From: Kuschelorhynchus macadamiae
Taxonomy: Eukaryota > Arthropoda > Insecta > Coleoptera > Curculionidae
Reading direction: 5' to 3'
NCBI GenBank assembly: GCA_030620095.1
Contig: JAUTXW010000594.1
Coordinates: 157,705 to 221,704 of the forward strand
Length of the DNA stretch: 64,000 nt
Shown here: positions 1-9,725 of the stretch, piece after piece
How the letters are laid out: each line of letters begins with the position of its first letter
Numbering within the stretch: position 1 is the first letter of the stretch
Translations under genes and position numbers: made by a program
Notes under the pieces: model-generated
What the model saw: only the letters and a program-made list of their open reading frames with translations
Database searches by the model: none
Told to the model about the DNA's origin: nothing

Positions 1-2
1 CA

Positions 3-1369
3 CATATACTGCCACAAATATGTCACATTATTAACTCAAATTTAGAAACGGGTTATTTTCCAGCTACTTGGAAACAAGCTTATGTTCATCCGATCCCCAA
101 ATTAAGTAGCCCTTCTGCTTTTTCTGACTTACGCCCAATTAGTTTCCTGCCAATATTTTCCAAAATTTTGGAAAAAGTTGTACATAAACAACTCATAACA
201 TTCCTCACTAACAATAACATTCTACCAGAAAGGCAGCCCGGTTTTCGGGAGCCCCACAGCATTACCTCTGCTCTTTTAGAAGTGACAGATGATGTGATTA
301 GAGCAACTGATTCAAAAAAACTTACCTCATTGGTATTGTTGGACTTCTCTAAAGCTTTCGACACCGTCGATCACAAGATCTTATGTTCGATACTAATATA
401 CCTCTCTGGTAAGTGCCAGCGGGTTTCTGTAAATGGCTCCATATCTGATAGTCTATCCATTTTTGGTATATACATTTGACTTATTTAAAAAGATTAAGGC
501 ATGCTCCATTCATGGTTATGCGGATGACCTTCAGGTTTATTATAGCTTTTCCCCGCATGAATCTAAGCTGGCCAATACCATAATTAACCGCGATTTAAAT
601 ATTATAAGTGATTTCTCAACCAACCACAACCTCGAATTAAATGCGAAGAAATCTCATTTCTTGCTTTTTTGAAACCAAAAATACCGTGAAATGGGTTTAC
701 AAACTAACTTTAATCCGAAAGTAAATGATGATATTATTCCATTAGCAGAAACTGCGAGAAACTTTGGCTTGATAATGAACTCTAACTTACGTTTTACAGA
801 TCATCTATCAGCGTTACTGGGAAGATCATATTGTACGATGAAAATACTTTATGCAAATAAGCATATTTTAGGTTTTAACTTGAAAAAAAAAATTATGCGA
901 GAGCCTCGTTTTTTCAATCTTCAACTACGGTTGTGTTTTTTATGGACCTTGTCTTGATGTAGCTTCCAGGAATAAGATACAACGTGTTCAAAGAATATGT
1001 GGTAGATTTGTTTTTAGTATAAGAAAATACGACTCGATTTCAGAAAAATTAAAACTACTTCAATGGTTGCCAGTGAACTGCCTTTGGCAAACTCAGCTGT
1101 TAACATTTACGCATCGTCTTATGTCAACTGGGGTTCCTTCGTACTTAAGGACAAAACTTATGTATAGGGCTGATTTTCATCAGGTGTCTGTTTGACATCG
1201 AAACTTGTTGGCTATCCCACGGTACAGGACAGCCTACTTTCAACGTTCTTTTTCTTATATTTCGGTTAAGTTATATAATAGTGTTGATCCCTCTACAAAA
1301 TCTCTATCTTTAGTAACATCTAAAAAGAAAGTCAAGTTAAAGTATTTGCATGATTTCATAAGTGGTACA
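3..1369 (+). mobile_element. LINE reverse transcriptase fragment, CR1/Jockey-like, 3' part
   Basis: A decayed non-LTR retrotransposon ORF2 runs in from the left edge. The first open stretch (3-479) reads through 'DLRPISFLPIFSKILEKVV' and the RT palm motif 'LLDFSKAFDTVDH', both typical of the CR1/Jockey superfamily. About 40 bases around 460 are missing where 'GVPQGSILGP' is expected, and the frame shifts there. The next frame (about 455-672) carries 'HGYADDLQVYYSF', the YADD catalytic box. A further frame (691-957) and a stretch near 990-1190 ('LKLLQWLPVN', then 'GVPSYL') give the C-terminal region. At least three frame breaks make it non-functional. The endonuclease half lies outside the window. 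The clade is judged from motifs only. Confidence 0.85.
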
Positions 1370-1370
1370 T

Positions 1371-1996
1371 AACCAAACTTGTCGTACTTTTTTTTCTCAT
1401 CTATATCCTGGGCACATTGTTCTCATTCAAATTTGGTTAGGTGCCTGTTTTCTTCGGTTGGTGTTTATAGAATGCATATATTATACTTATATTTTCTTTA
1501 TATTGCGCTGTCAATTACTTTATTTTCATGGAAAGTCCTTTACACTTAGGTTATATGTAAGAATAGCTTCTCTAATCTCTTTTTGGCATCTGTTCCCCAA
1601 TATTACTAAGAATTCAGAAAAATCTATCTTTGAAACTATAAAATCACTCCGACATGCAAAAATTCTTGCATCACTTTTTATGACGTTAAGCAATCAGATA
1701 AGTCCTTCTCTGTCACACGACTTTTGCCAGATGCTCCGATACCGTGGTCCGACCATCCAGTAGCGGAGAGGCGCGATTCGTAGTAGCAGTCTAGTAATGC
1801 AAGTGCCAACAGCTTTGTCGTCCGAAGTTTCTCCTGGAGGGATTTGTGTAAGAGGGTGACTTAGTCATTGTATCAAAACGTACTTTGTACTTTTCGGTCG
1901 CGATATCTCGAGAACGGTTTCAGAAAAACTTTTAAAATTTGGTGCGTCTTTAAAGTACACTTTTGACCTATTCACATTTCAATATTAAAAAAAATA

Positions 1997-2045
<49 letters not shown>

Positions 2046-3238
2046 TTTTAAAACGGGGCCTAAAACTGTATATGTAAGGATAGCTTTATAAATATAGGTA
2101 CTTATAAAATGTTTGAAACAAATACGGTCTTTTTGAAAAATGCTTTATTTATTGACATTCGTTTTAAAGAACTGATCCATCCTACTCGAGTTTGTTTTGA
2201 TACGGCATTTAAATAATCTCCTCGAACTTTAAGGGCGGCAGGGATTCTAAAAAAGGATGATTCGCTTTCTGATTGCAGTAAATCGCAGATATTTTACTTT
2301 TAATTTCAATTTGAAGACGTAAATTTCTCCGCTTGTTGACAGAGGAATTGAACTTTGTTTGACGCCAACCCAAAATAGTCAATATTAAAAAACGTGGTAA
2401 ATATAAATTGAATGTTAATTAATTAATTTGTTGAAATAACTATTGCACGCAAAATATACACATAATGTTGCTTCACAATATTGCAAACATAACGTTGTTA
2501 CTTGTATTTCTCTGAATTTCCAATAGTTTTTATTAAATTCACGTTTTTTCGCTCACAACAGATGCTTTTGCATTTACATGAGACATTTTTCCAGTTATTC
2601 CAAGCATTTTTTTTAAACAGAAAAGTGTAAGGAAAAACACAAATATTCGAAAAAGAAAATAAAATGGTAAAAATTGATTTTTTCAAGCAAAAGTAGAATA
2701 TTTGCTTCAGAATGCGTACGCCTAGGGTTATCAGATGTCTTCTTTTTACCGGACATGTTCTCTTTTTAAGCATGTGTCTGGGCGTCCGGAGTTCGATAAT
2801 TGTGTATCTTTCGATAGAGGTCGAGTTTGAATATTCGAAGCCGACAGTTAACCCCCAGAAGTACTCGTTTCCATCATAACAGCTCCACGGTTTTTACAGA
2901 TAGGTGAAATCTCTCTCTTTTACTGTGTGACGCCTTGTATTGGAAGTATATAATTATTTGTCTAATTACCTGTATTTAATTATTTTCAATGGGTCATTTC
3001 AATGCAAATTCACTGGACAGACAGGCCGGCGACATTCAGACATATGAAACAAAGGGAAAACAAATTTAACGATCTGAACTAAAGGTTATTATTATTATTT
3101 ACTCACCGGGGGTTTTATAAGCCCTTTCTCTGACTCCGACATATCATCTAACCAAAGATATACTAGGAATTAGTCTCTATTAAATAATACATTATAATCT
3201 CAATACCCATAGTCTTCATTATCTTCGACAACTAGCTA
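1371..3238. other. Intergenic, no gene recognised
   Basis: No supported coding sequence. A (TA)n tract lies at 2001-2041. Around 1740-1960 is a more GC-rich stretch containing 'gcgatatctcgagaacgg', which looks like dispersed repeat. At 2700-2775 a stretch resembles, in inverted orientation, sequence at about 48610-48650, so it is probably the end of another repeat family. Confidence 0.5.
2001..2041. repeat. (TA)n microsatellite
   Basis: About 41 bp of uninterrupted alternating T and A. Confidence 0.97.
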
Positions 3239-3673
3239 GTGTCCCCTAGAATAAGTAGATGCTTTGCCAGACTCCCGTTTACGTTGACCAATAGACAGAA
3301 TCTCAACGAATTAGCAAGGGAATGTCAAACAGGACATCCCTATCAACCATTCGTGTCATCAGGCTCGTATGTAACACCTCAAATTACAATACCGACACAC
3401 CTGAGGAACGGCGCCCACATCCCGACAGACAGGATGCTGAGGATTTTATACAATCTTACAAACAACACGGTCAACAATGACTTCCCCGCAGGATCGTCAA
3501 ACTTAAACCATCACACGGCCCATAAACAGTATTCAACCTTCACACTGCGGTTATTACATCATCTTAATATCGCGACCGCTCAAACACTACTGCCCGACTT
3601 TTTTATCACATTTACTTTACTCTTTGTTTTAATTTTAGTGATATTAGGGCTCTCCTATCAATTTGGTATTTAA
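3239..3673 (+). CDS. Unrecognised ORF with C-terminal membrane segment, probably 5'-truncated
   Basis: The open frame is bounded upstream by TAG at 3233 and begins CTA-GTG with no early ATG, so either the 5' end is lost or an upstream exon joins here. The first in-frame ATG is at 3434. Base composition is clearly richer in C than the AT-rich flanks. The roughly 144 residues have a polar body rich in Asn, Thr and His, and finish with 'FITFTLLFVLILVILGL', a strongly hydrophobic stretch just before the C-terminus, as in a tail-anchored or envelope-type membrane protein. I do not recognise the family. Captured viral sequence is possible but unproven, and a chance open frame is not excluded. No partner gene is visible nearby. 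Confidence 0.4.
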   Translation: MSPRISRCFARLPFTLTNRQNLNELARECQTGHPYQPFVSSGSYVTPQITIPTHLRNGAHIPTDRMLRILYNLTNNTVNNDFPAGSSNLNHHTAHKQYSTFTLRLLHHLNIATAQTLLPDFFITFTLLFVLILVILGLSYQFGI

Positions 3674-4195
3674 AGTTAATTTCTATTGACTGAATAAAAT
3701 GGCAATTCAATGAAGTATGTATTTAAAAGCGAAATAATATAATTCTATTGGTATTACTTAAAAAAAAGGCTAAGGGATATAATAAAAATGTTAATATAAA
3801 ATGATTAAAATAATAATGTTTTACAGTGAATTAATAGATTTTTTATTTAAAAATAACTGGTTGCTTTAAATACATCTCAATACTAATATTTGCACTAACT
3901 TCACAAGTTACTTACATAATATCCTAAATATTAACACCCGTAATCACTAAAGCGATTTAAATTTTGACCAGGTTTAACTTGACAGTTATAGGTTTAAGAT
4001 GATATTTTTAACAATTGAACAAATTATTTTTCTAAATGTCACAATTACAAAATGACAGTGACATAAGTGAGCGAAACATAACTGGCGAACTAAGAGTTTC
4101 AAGTACCATGGCAATTAGACCTGGTCTAACTCTTCAACTTTTTTAGTGAATACGAGGTTAAGTAATCACTTGATATCTCTTACAAAATTATATAC
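3674..4195. other. AT-rich spacer
   Basis: No gene seen. This stretch holds whatever remains of the 3' flank of the S10 retrocopy on the - strand. I see no clear poly(A) remnant next to its stop. Confidence 0.4.
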
Positions 4196-5545
4196 TTAAT
4201 TAAAACACCAATTAGGCTGGTCTGCTGGTACCATATGCCCCGCATTTCTGACTAAAACTTCCGTGAGATTATTAGCCCTTTTAATATAGCCGGCAATATG
4301 TCCATCAACCCGCCACATTTCTCTTTTTGCTTTTTGGTATTCAGAAGACCCGTCAAACTGAAACTTCCGAAGAAAATTTTCGGTAGAGATGTATGGCACA
4401 ATAATATCCAACTGCCCACTGTATAATAACACTCTATACATTTTTAGTAAATCAGAAAGCCACGGCGTAACACCTTTGGTGATGTCTGACCATAGTTTTC
4501 TTTCAACTTCTTTATCGTTAAATTTTGTCATACTTACATGCAAGGCTTTACGGACCTCATAACTACATACAAAATTAAGCCAGTAAGTATTACCAGGTGC
4601 GGGATTTATGATATTGTAAACACTTTTAAATCCAGTTGTATTCTGTATCAGAGGATGACTTGATTTTCCTCCAAAAATCAATTCGTCAAAAAGATTTGTG
4701 GCATCGTGAAATTTTTGTTGTCGAATACGTGTTCTAATCTTTTCTTCATATTGCTTGATCTCTTCCTTTTTGTTTAGGTCTATAACATCTAGTTGGTATA
4801 AGTGATCACTATAGACCATTTGATTTTCTGGATCTATCAAACCATTTCCAATTAATACTCCTTGCAAGTTTATTTTCAATTTTGAAAAATAATTTTTCTT
4901 GTGTATAGAATATGCAACAGCTGGTACGTATTTTCCAGCATAAGACTCTCCAGCCACGTAAAATTGATTCTTTTGCAATTCTGGAAACAAAAGGAAAAAC
5001 TGAATGATTAGTCTATACATATGTTCCCCAATAACAGTTTGGTTTTCAGCATATCCTCCAGTTGTAAAACTGAATCCTGTGCCTACTGGCTGATCAACGT
5101 ATATAACAGAATGATTTTTGTTCCAAGAATATTTCCTCAAAACAACAGTTGAATGTGCCTTAACTATAAAAGCACCATGTTCCGTAAAAAGTCCATCTAA
5201 ACTAGACTATCCTGGGCCTCCTTGAAGCCAAAGGATTAATGAATCCTCAAGCAAATGGTTTTTAGAAGGAAAAAACCAGAAAAAAATATTTGAATTGAAT
5301 TTCTCGTCGACAGTAAAATATCCAGAGTAGCTCAAGATGTTTTGAAAAACTTTCAAATGAACTCTTGATTTTTCTTTAGCTTCTGCGATTTTGTTAGTTC
5401 TTATTAGCGGTGTTAGAATTAAAGTGGAATTTTCGTTGCCATTTTTTACGCCTTCCTGATAAATTGTTGAACTTATACTACATGGACATATCACAATGAG
5501 CCAAGGCAATGCAAAATAAATATTCATATCTATGTTCCCGAGCAC
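4196..5545 (-). pseudogene. Intronless S10 serine carboxypeptidase (CPVL-like) retrocopy with one in-frame stop
   Basis: Read on the - strand, one frame from 5545 to 4196 encodes about 449 residues of a peptidase family S10 protein, broken only by TAG at 5204-5206, just after 'LILWLQGGPG', where the family has Ser. A hydrophobic signal peptide follows the Met at 5527 ('NIYFALPWLIVICPC'). Then come the oxyanion region 'LQGGPG', the nucleophile 'GESYAGKYVPA', the Asp in 'YSGQLDIIVPY' and the His in 'RNAGHMVPADQP', so the whole triad is kept. The C-terminal tail stops early after 'DQPNW' compared with the gene at 35882. All three introns that interrupt the equivalent coding region of that gene are absent, which points to retrotransposition of a spliced mRNA. 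Identity to that gene is only about half by eye, so the parent was another paralogue. A splice-acceptor-like 'tttttag' at about 5552 could join an upstream non-coding exon. Confidence 0.85.
5204..5206 (-). other. Premature TAG stop in the S10 retrocopy
   Basis: The codon after the Gly-Gly-Pro-Gly motif is TAG and is followed by 'SSLDGLFTEHG' in the same frame. It could come from a Ser TCG codon by one substitution. It is the only break in about 1350 bases until the altered C-terminus. Confidence 0.85.
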
Positions 5546-6183
5546 GCCTTCCTAAAAATGAATCAAGAAAACACTTATATGAGAAATAAAAAGTCAGCAA
5601 ACAAAACATAAACATGTTTATATATTTGAACCCAGATAATAAATTTTTTGAGAATATTTAAAAAGCATCAGTCATTTGCGTTATAAAAAGATTCTACGCT
5701 TTGAAAAAACTACATTAATTGTAACACAATTTTGGTACAAATAAACCCCTGGTAGTGATATGGCAAACCAATGACCAATTTTTTATCAAGGGTACTTTAT
5801 TTGAATTATTGCGCTGATGCAATTGGCATGATTTGATAGATAACAGTGTCAATTATTTGATATGACTATAAGTTAACTATTTTTAACTAAACTATAATAT
5901 TATGTAGATCACCGACCAGAGCTGTCACAAGTACTGACAAAAAGTATTTGAAGTACAAGTACCAAATACTCGAAACAACAACCTGAACCAAGTAATAACA
6001 AGGACATTCAAATTTTAAAAGTATTTAAAGCATCAAGTAACTGGTAATTGTACTTGATTTTTGTCAAGTAAAGGAATCTAAGTACTTCTTTGGTATTTCA
6101 AGTACCAAAATATATTTAATGAAATATGACAAATACATCTTAATCTGGTATATATAAATATATATAAAGGTGTGTGAAAGCGC

Positions 6184-6188
<5 letters not shown>
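5546..6188. other. Spacer, possibly a hAT-like non-autonomous fragment
   Basis: No gene. The stretch 5918-6110 is rich in repeated 'aagtact'/'agtacttg' motifs and starts 'cagagctgtcacaagtact', resembling the subterminal repeats of short hAT-type elements. I could not find a matching right end. Confidence 0.3.

Positions 6189-6275
<87 letters not shown>
6189..6275. repeat. (TA)n microsatellite
   Basis: About 87 bp of uninterrupted TA dinucleotides. The alternating Ile-Tyr frames read across it are artefacts. Confidence 0.98.
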
Positions 6276-6278
<3 letters not shown>

Positions 6279-6597
6279 GGCGTTTTTGCATATCATATAG
6301 GGCAGGTGTGTGGCTTTGCCAAATTCCTATGGGTTTGCAGCCGGAAACCACCGGAGCCCCAATAGGTGGCGCTAAGTGTTATACTTAGCATGTAGTACTA
6401 TTTTAGTAGATAGACGTTTCGTTTTCGAGATCTGTTATTGACTCCTGGGTACAAGCCTGCCTGATGAGGGTAAAAAAATTTGGGGCTTGGTTCGAAAGAA
6501 GAGGCCGTTTTGTGCAGAAATTATATATTTCTGCTATTCTACATATATCTTTTAAGAACTTTTGATAAAGGTGTGTACATTTTTTTGATTTTAGTAT

Positions 6598-6602
<5 letters not shown>

Positions 6603-6660
<58 letters not shown>
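6603..6660. repeat. (TA)n microsatellite
   Basis: About 58 bp of TA repeat directly abutting the truncated 5' edge of the RTE fragment at 6661. Confidence 0.97.
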
Positions 6661-6664
<4 letters not shown>

Positions 6665-7363
6665 ATCCAACTTAAGGATACATTTTGGTAAAACAAAATT
6701 TATGACGAACATTGTGCCCCCCAACAATCTGAAAATACGAAACAAGGAAATTGAACTAGTCGTAAAATACAAATACCTCGGACACGAAATTAAGATCGAC
6801 AGAGATAACCAGACTTGCGAAATAAAGAGGAGAATCACTCTAACTTGGTCAGCATATAGGGCTTTGAGGGTGTGTTTCAGAGCGATATCCCTATCAGTTT
6901 CAAGATAAAAACATTCAATCAATGCGTGCTTCTGGTCTTGACGTAAGGAGCGGAGACTTGCACTCTTACAGTAGGAATGGCAAATAAACTAAGAGTCATA
7001 CAAAGACGCATGTAGAGATCAATGATCGGAGTAACTCTCAGAGACAGAATGCGAAACGAGAAGCTACGCAGAAAGACTGGAGTGATGGATATCATTACAC
7101 GCATTGCCACGCAAAAATAAAGATGGGCAGGATATATAGCCAGGCTAGGAGATATGAGATGGACACGCAAACTTTTAGAACGGAGACCAAGAATTGACAA
7201 GCACAGCAGAGGAAGACCGCCGACGCGTTGGACCGACGACATCAAAAGAGTCGCTTACAACTGGTTGCAGGAAGCCCAAGATAGATGAAGATAGCAGGAA
7301 CTGAGGGAGGCCTATGTTCAGCAGTGGACGCAGAGGGTTGAATGATGCTGATGATGATGATCC
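6661..7363 (+). mobile_element. RTE-type LINE, 3' end of ORF2 with short-repeat tail
   Basis: The + strand reads 'VVKYKYLGHEIKIDRDNQ' then 'EIKRRITLTWSAYRALR', the typical post-RT region of RTE elements. Downstream, in broken frames, comes the 'RGRPPTRWTDDIKRV'-type C-terminal signature near 7207-7255 and a terminal 'gatgctgatgatgatgat' run at about 7344-7362, the short-repeat tail of this clade. Several stops and frameshifts lie between 6909 and 7290. The copy is truncated at its 5' end at the (TA)n tract. Confidence 0.85.
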
Positions 7364-7650
7364 TTAACAGTCTTCGAAATATCTAGTATTTCAAATTTCT
7401 ATTTAAAAAAAAATTGTCAATAGAACGAAGTAACCATGGAAAACAAATGAACAGTGTCACTGACTGGATTACATTAGGAATCGACTTAAATAAGTCAATT
7501 TTGACTTCAAACATTATTCATTTTACTGTCAAGTTATTTATAACTAAAATGAATTTCGCCAGAAATGAATTAATGGACATGATTTTTGTTTAGGGACAGG
7601 CAGATCAAAATTGCCTTTTATATAGCCGACAGCCATAATTTCAACTTGTA

Positions 7651-8477
7651 ATGGAACGTTTTGGTTCAACGGGCAGCGTGCAAAGTCCAAAACCTAAAGT
7701 TGTCAATAGAATATTTGATGATGAAAGAGAATCCCCAAGTTAGTAGCCGTACGTTAGGTTTACTGTGTGATACGTCACAGCCAACGGCAAACCGCACAAC
7801 GCGCAAATATAAATACCACCCATACGACATTGAACTTCATGAAGAACTTCACGATGAAGATTTTCAAAGGCGGGTAACTGCCAATGGTTACAAGCTCAAA
7901 TTGAAGCAAACCAAATTTTTAAAAAGTATCATGTCTTCAGATGAAACTACATTCAGAAGTAATTGCGCTATCACTAGGCACAATATGCATTATTAAGCAA
8001 TGGAGAACCCCAAAATCATTGGTCGATTAACGTGTAGTTCGTCATTCTCGACAACTGAATTATCTATCCATATTTTTAATGAACTTTTACTTTTCTTGCA
8101 ACAGCAGTTATCAATACAATAGGGAGAAATGAATCTTAGCGAACTTCAAACTATGTGACTCCAACAAGATGGATGAAGCGAGATAATATTTGGATCAGAA
8201 TTATCCTCAAAGATGGTTGGCCGCAGTTGTTTTGTTGCATGGCCGCCCAAGGTTTTATGATCTTACACCCTCAGATTTTTTTCTATGGGGCTACGTAAAA
8301 GAAAGAATGTATGTCACAAAACCTACGACAGGACAGGACATGATTAATAGGATTAAGGAAGTATGTTCAACAATAACACCAACTATGTTAGCCATTGTCC
8401 GGGAAAATATTGTTAAAATAATTGAAATTTGTATTGAACAGAAAGGAGATATTTTCGAACATTTAATAAGAAAGTGA
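7651..8477 (+). mobile_element. Dead mariner-type (Tc1/mariner) transposase
   Basis: A degenerate transposase begins with ATG at 7651. After an early stop, 7661-7996 gives an HTH-like segment 'SRTLGLLCDTSQPTANR', then 'YKYHPYDIELHEEL' and the first catalytic Asp in 'MSSDETTF' followed by 'RHNMHY'. The middle (8000-8185) is shredded, with a trace of the second Asp ('LQQDG'). The stretch 8190-8477 gives 'DQNYPQRWLAAVV', then 'LTPSDFFLWGYVKERMY' with the third catalytic Asp (DDD type) and a normal C-terminus. At least two stops and frameshifts. Terminal inverted repeats and the TA duplication were not resolved. Confidence 0.85.
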
Positions 8478-8594
8478 TTTTTTTAGAATACAAAATTAGT
8501 GGCCCCCGGTCATTCACTTTTTATGAAAAATTGCTAGAGGGAGGTGCCTAATCTGAAGGGCTAGAAAGTTGATACTCAATCAAGAAATCTTGGT

Positions 8595-9060
8595 TCTTGG
8601 GATTAGGACCGTGTCAAAATGGAATCACTTTCCGACGTTTCGCCTTCGATTGCACGAGGCATCTTCAGGGACCTTTTCTTCAGGAGATCTGAAACACTGA
8701 ATGAGCTCGAAGAGACCCATGCCGGCTATTTATAGTCGACCTGTGTCTACCGAACAGTGACTCGGTGGAAAGATCGGTTTCCACGTATGATGTAGACTGA
8801 AGCCCGTATCTCTATTAAAATTATTAAGATGCTCATAAATTTCAATAGATTCTCTAATTTTCCGTTTATAGAATCCCGAAACTGATGCAAGAACTTTAGT
8901 TTCTTTTACATTTATGTTATATCCAGTGGAATGTTGGTGTTTAGACACAATAGCAGATTGTGCAGTTTCTCCAATATAGACATCACCACACGAACAAGGA
9001 ATTGCATATACTCCTTCCGTTTAGAAAGGAATAATGTCCTTTGGCGATCGCAAACGGTGT
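8595..9060 (-). mobile_element. Penelope-like element fragment, GIY-YIG end, left arm
   Basis: On the - strand the reading 'KEYMQF' in one frame corresponds to 'EGVYAIPCSCG' in another, followed by 'YIGET' and then 'VSKHQHSTGYNINVKETKV' and 'SGFYKRKIRESIEIYEHL'. That is the GIY-YIG endonuclease domain and C-terminal region of Penelope-like elements. About 22 residues present in the right arm (between 'IGET' and the His-rich part) are deleted here. The stop is at 8730, followed by a 3' region containing 'gacgtttcg' and 'cttcaggga' on the genomic + strand (8630-8670), as often seen in Penelope 3' regions. Confidence 0.8.
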
Positions 9061-9084
9061 CCAATTTTCTTGTGTGTGTTGAAG

Positions 9085-9385
9085 ATTGTACGTACGATGG
9101 ACCGGCGATCGCCAAAGAACATTATTCCTTTCCAAACGGAAGGAGTATATGCAATTCCTTGTTCTTGTGGTAATGTCTATATTGGAGAAACTGAACGACC
9201 GATATCGACTAGGCTTAAGGAACATGAACGATGTATCAGAAAGAAACAAATTGTACAATCTGCTGTGTCTGAACACCAACATTCTATGGACATAACATAA
9301 ATGTAAAAGAAACCAAAGTTCTTGCATCAGTTTCGGGATTCTATAAACGGAAAATTAGAGAATCTATTGAAATTTATAAGCGAGC
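9085..9385 (+). mobile_element. Penelope-like element fragment, GIY-YIG domain, right arm
   Basis: The + strand frame 9034-9300 reads 'TEGVYAIPCSCGNVYIGET', then 'STRLKEHERCIRKKQIVQ' and 'SAVSEHQHSMDIT', a Penelope GIY-YIG endonuclease with both GVY and YIG motifs. A frameshift follows at about 9300, after which 'NVKETKVLASVSGFYKRK' continues to about 9380. It is the inverted partner of the fragment at 8595-9060. The two meet head to head at about 9070-9095, and both flanking copies contain 'gcgatcgccaaag'. Confidence 0.8.
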
Positions 9386-9725
9386 TTAGTAGCTCTAGGA
9401 AAACCATCAATCGCTTTTTATGAATCATTCAATTTTTATGAAACATTGTTAGAGGGAAGTGCCCAAAGCTGTGGCGCTAGAAAGTTGATATTAATTCATT
9501 TTATGCTGTTTGCTTTAGTGAAGATTCAAGTCGATTTTGGTAGCTTTGATGACTTTAAGCCCCTGGTCATTCAGTTTTAATGAAAAAATACAAGAGGCAA
9601 TTACTTCAATCTTAAGGGCTAGAAAGTTTACACTCAACCGTTTTATACCTGCTTGCTCTAATAAAGATTTGTACTAATTTTGGTAGCTCTAGGATAAAAT
9701 CCTACGGTAATCCGTTTTTAATTTT

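Larger units (their letters stand above)
8500..9725 (+). repeat. Diverged tandem repeat, unit about 140-150 bp, split by a Penelope insertion
   Basis: A unit marked by 'ggtcattca.ttttaatgaa', then 'gggctagaaagttgata', then 'ttttggtagctctagga' occurs at about 8500-8580, 9385-9545, 9555-9690 and partly at 9690-9725. Between the first and second occurrences lies Penelope sequence (about 8590-9382). Units differ by many substitutions, so the array is old. No coding potential. Confidence 0.75.

Noticed and set aside
4196..5545. Calling the S10 copy an intact functional gene
   Set aside because: The in-frame TAG at 5204-5206 and the lost C-terminal tail argue against it without expression data.
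6170..6388. Open frames of alternating Ile-Tyr on both strands
   Set aside because: They are translations of the (TA)n microsatellites, not proteins. The same applies to 6480-6662, 6539-6922 and 33755-33946.
6456..6480. 'ctgatgagggtaaaa' as a hammerhead core
   Set aside because: Lacks a stem II partner and the GAAA box.
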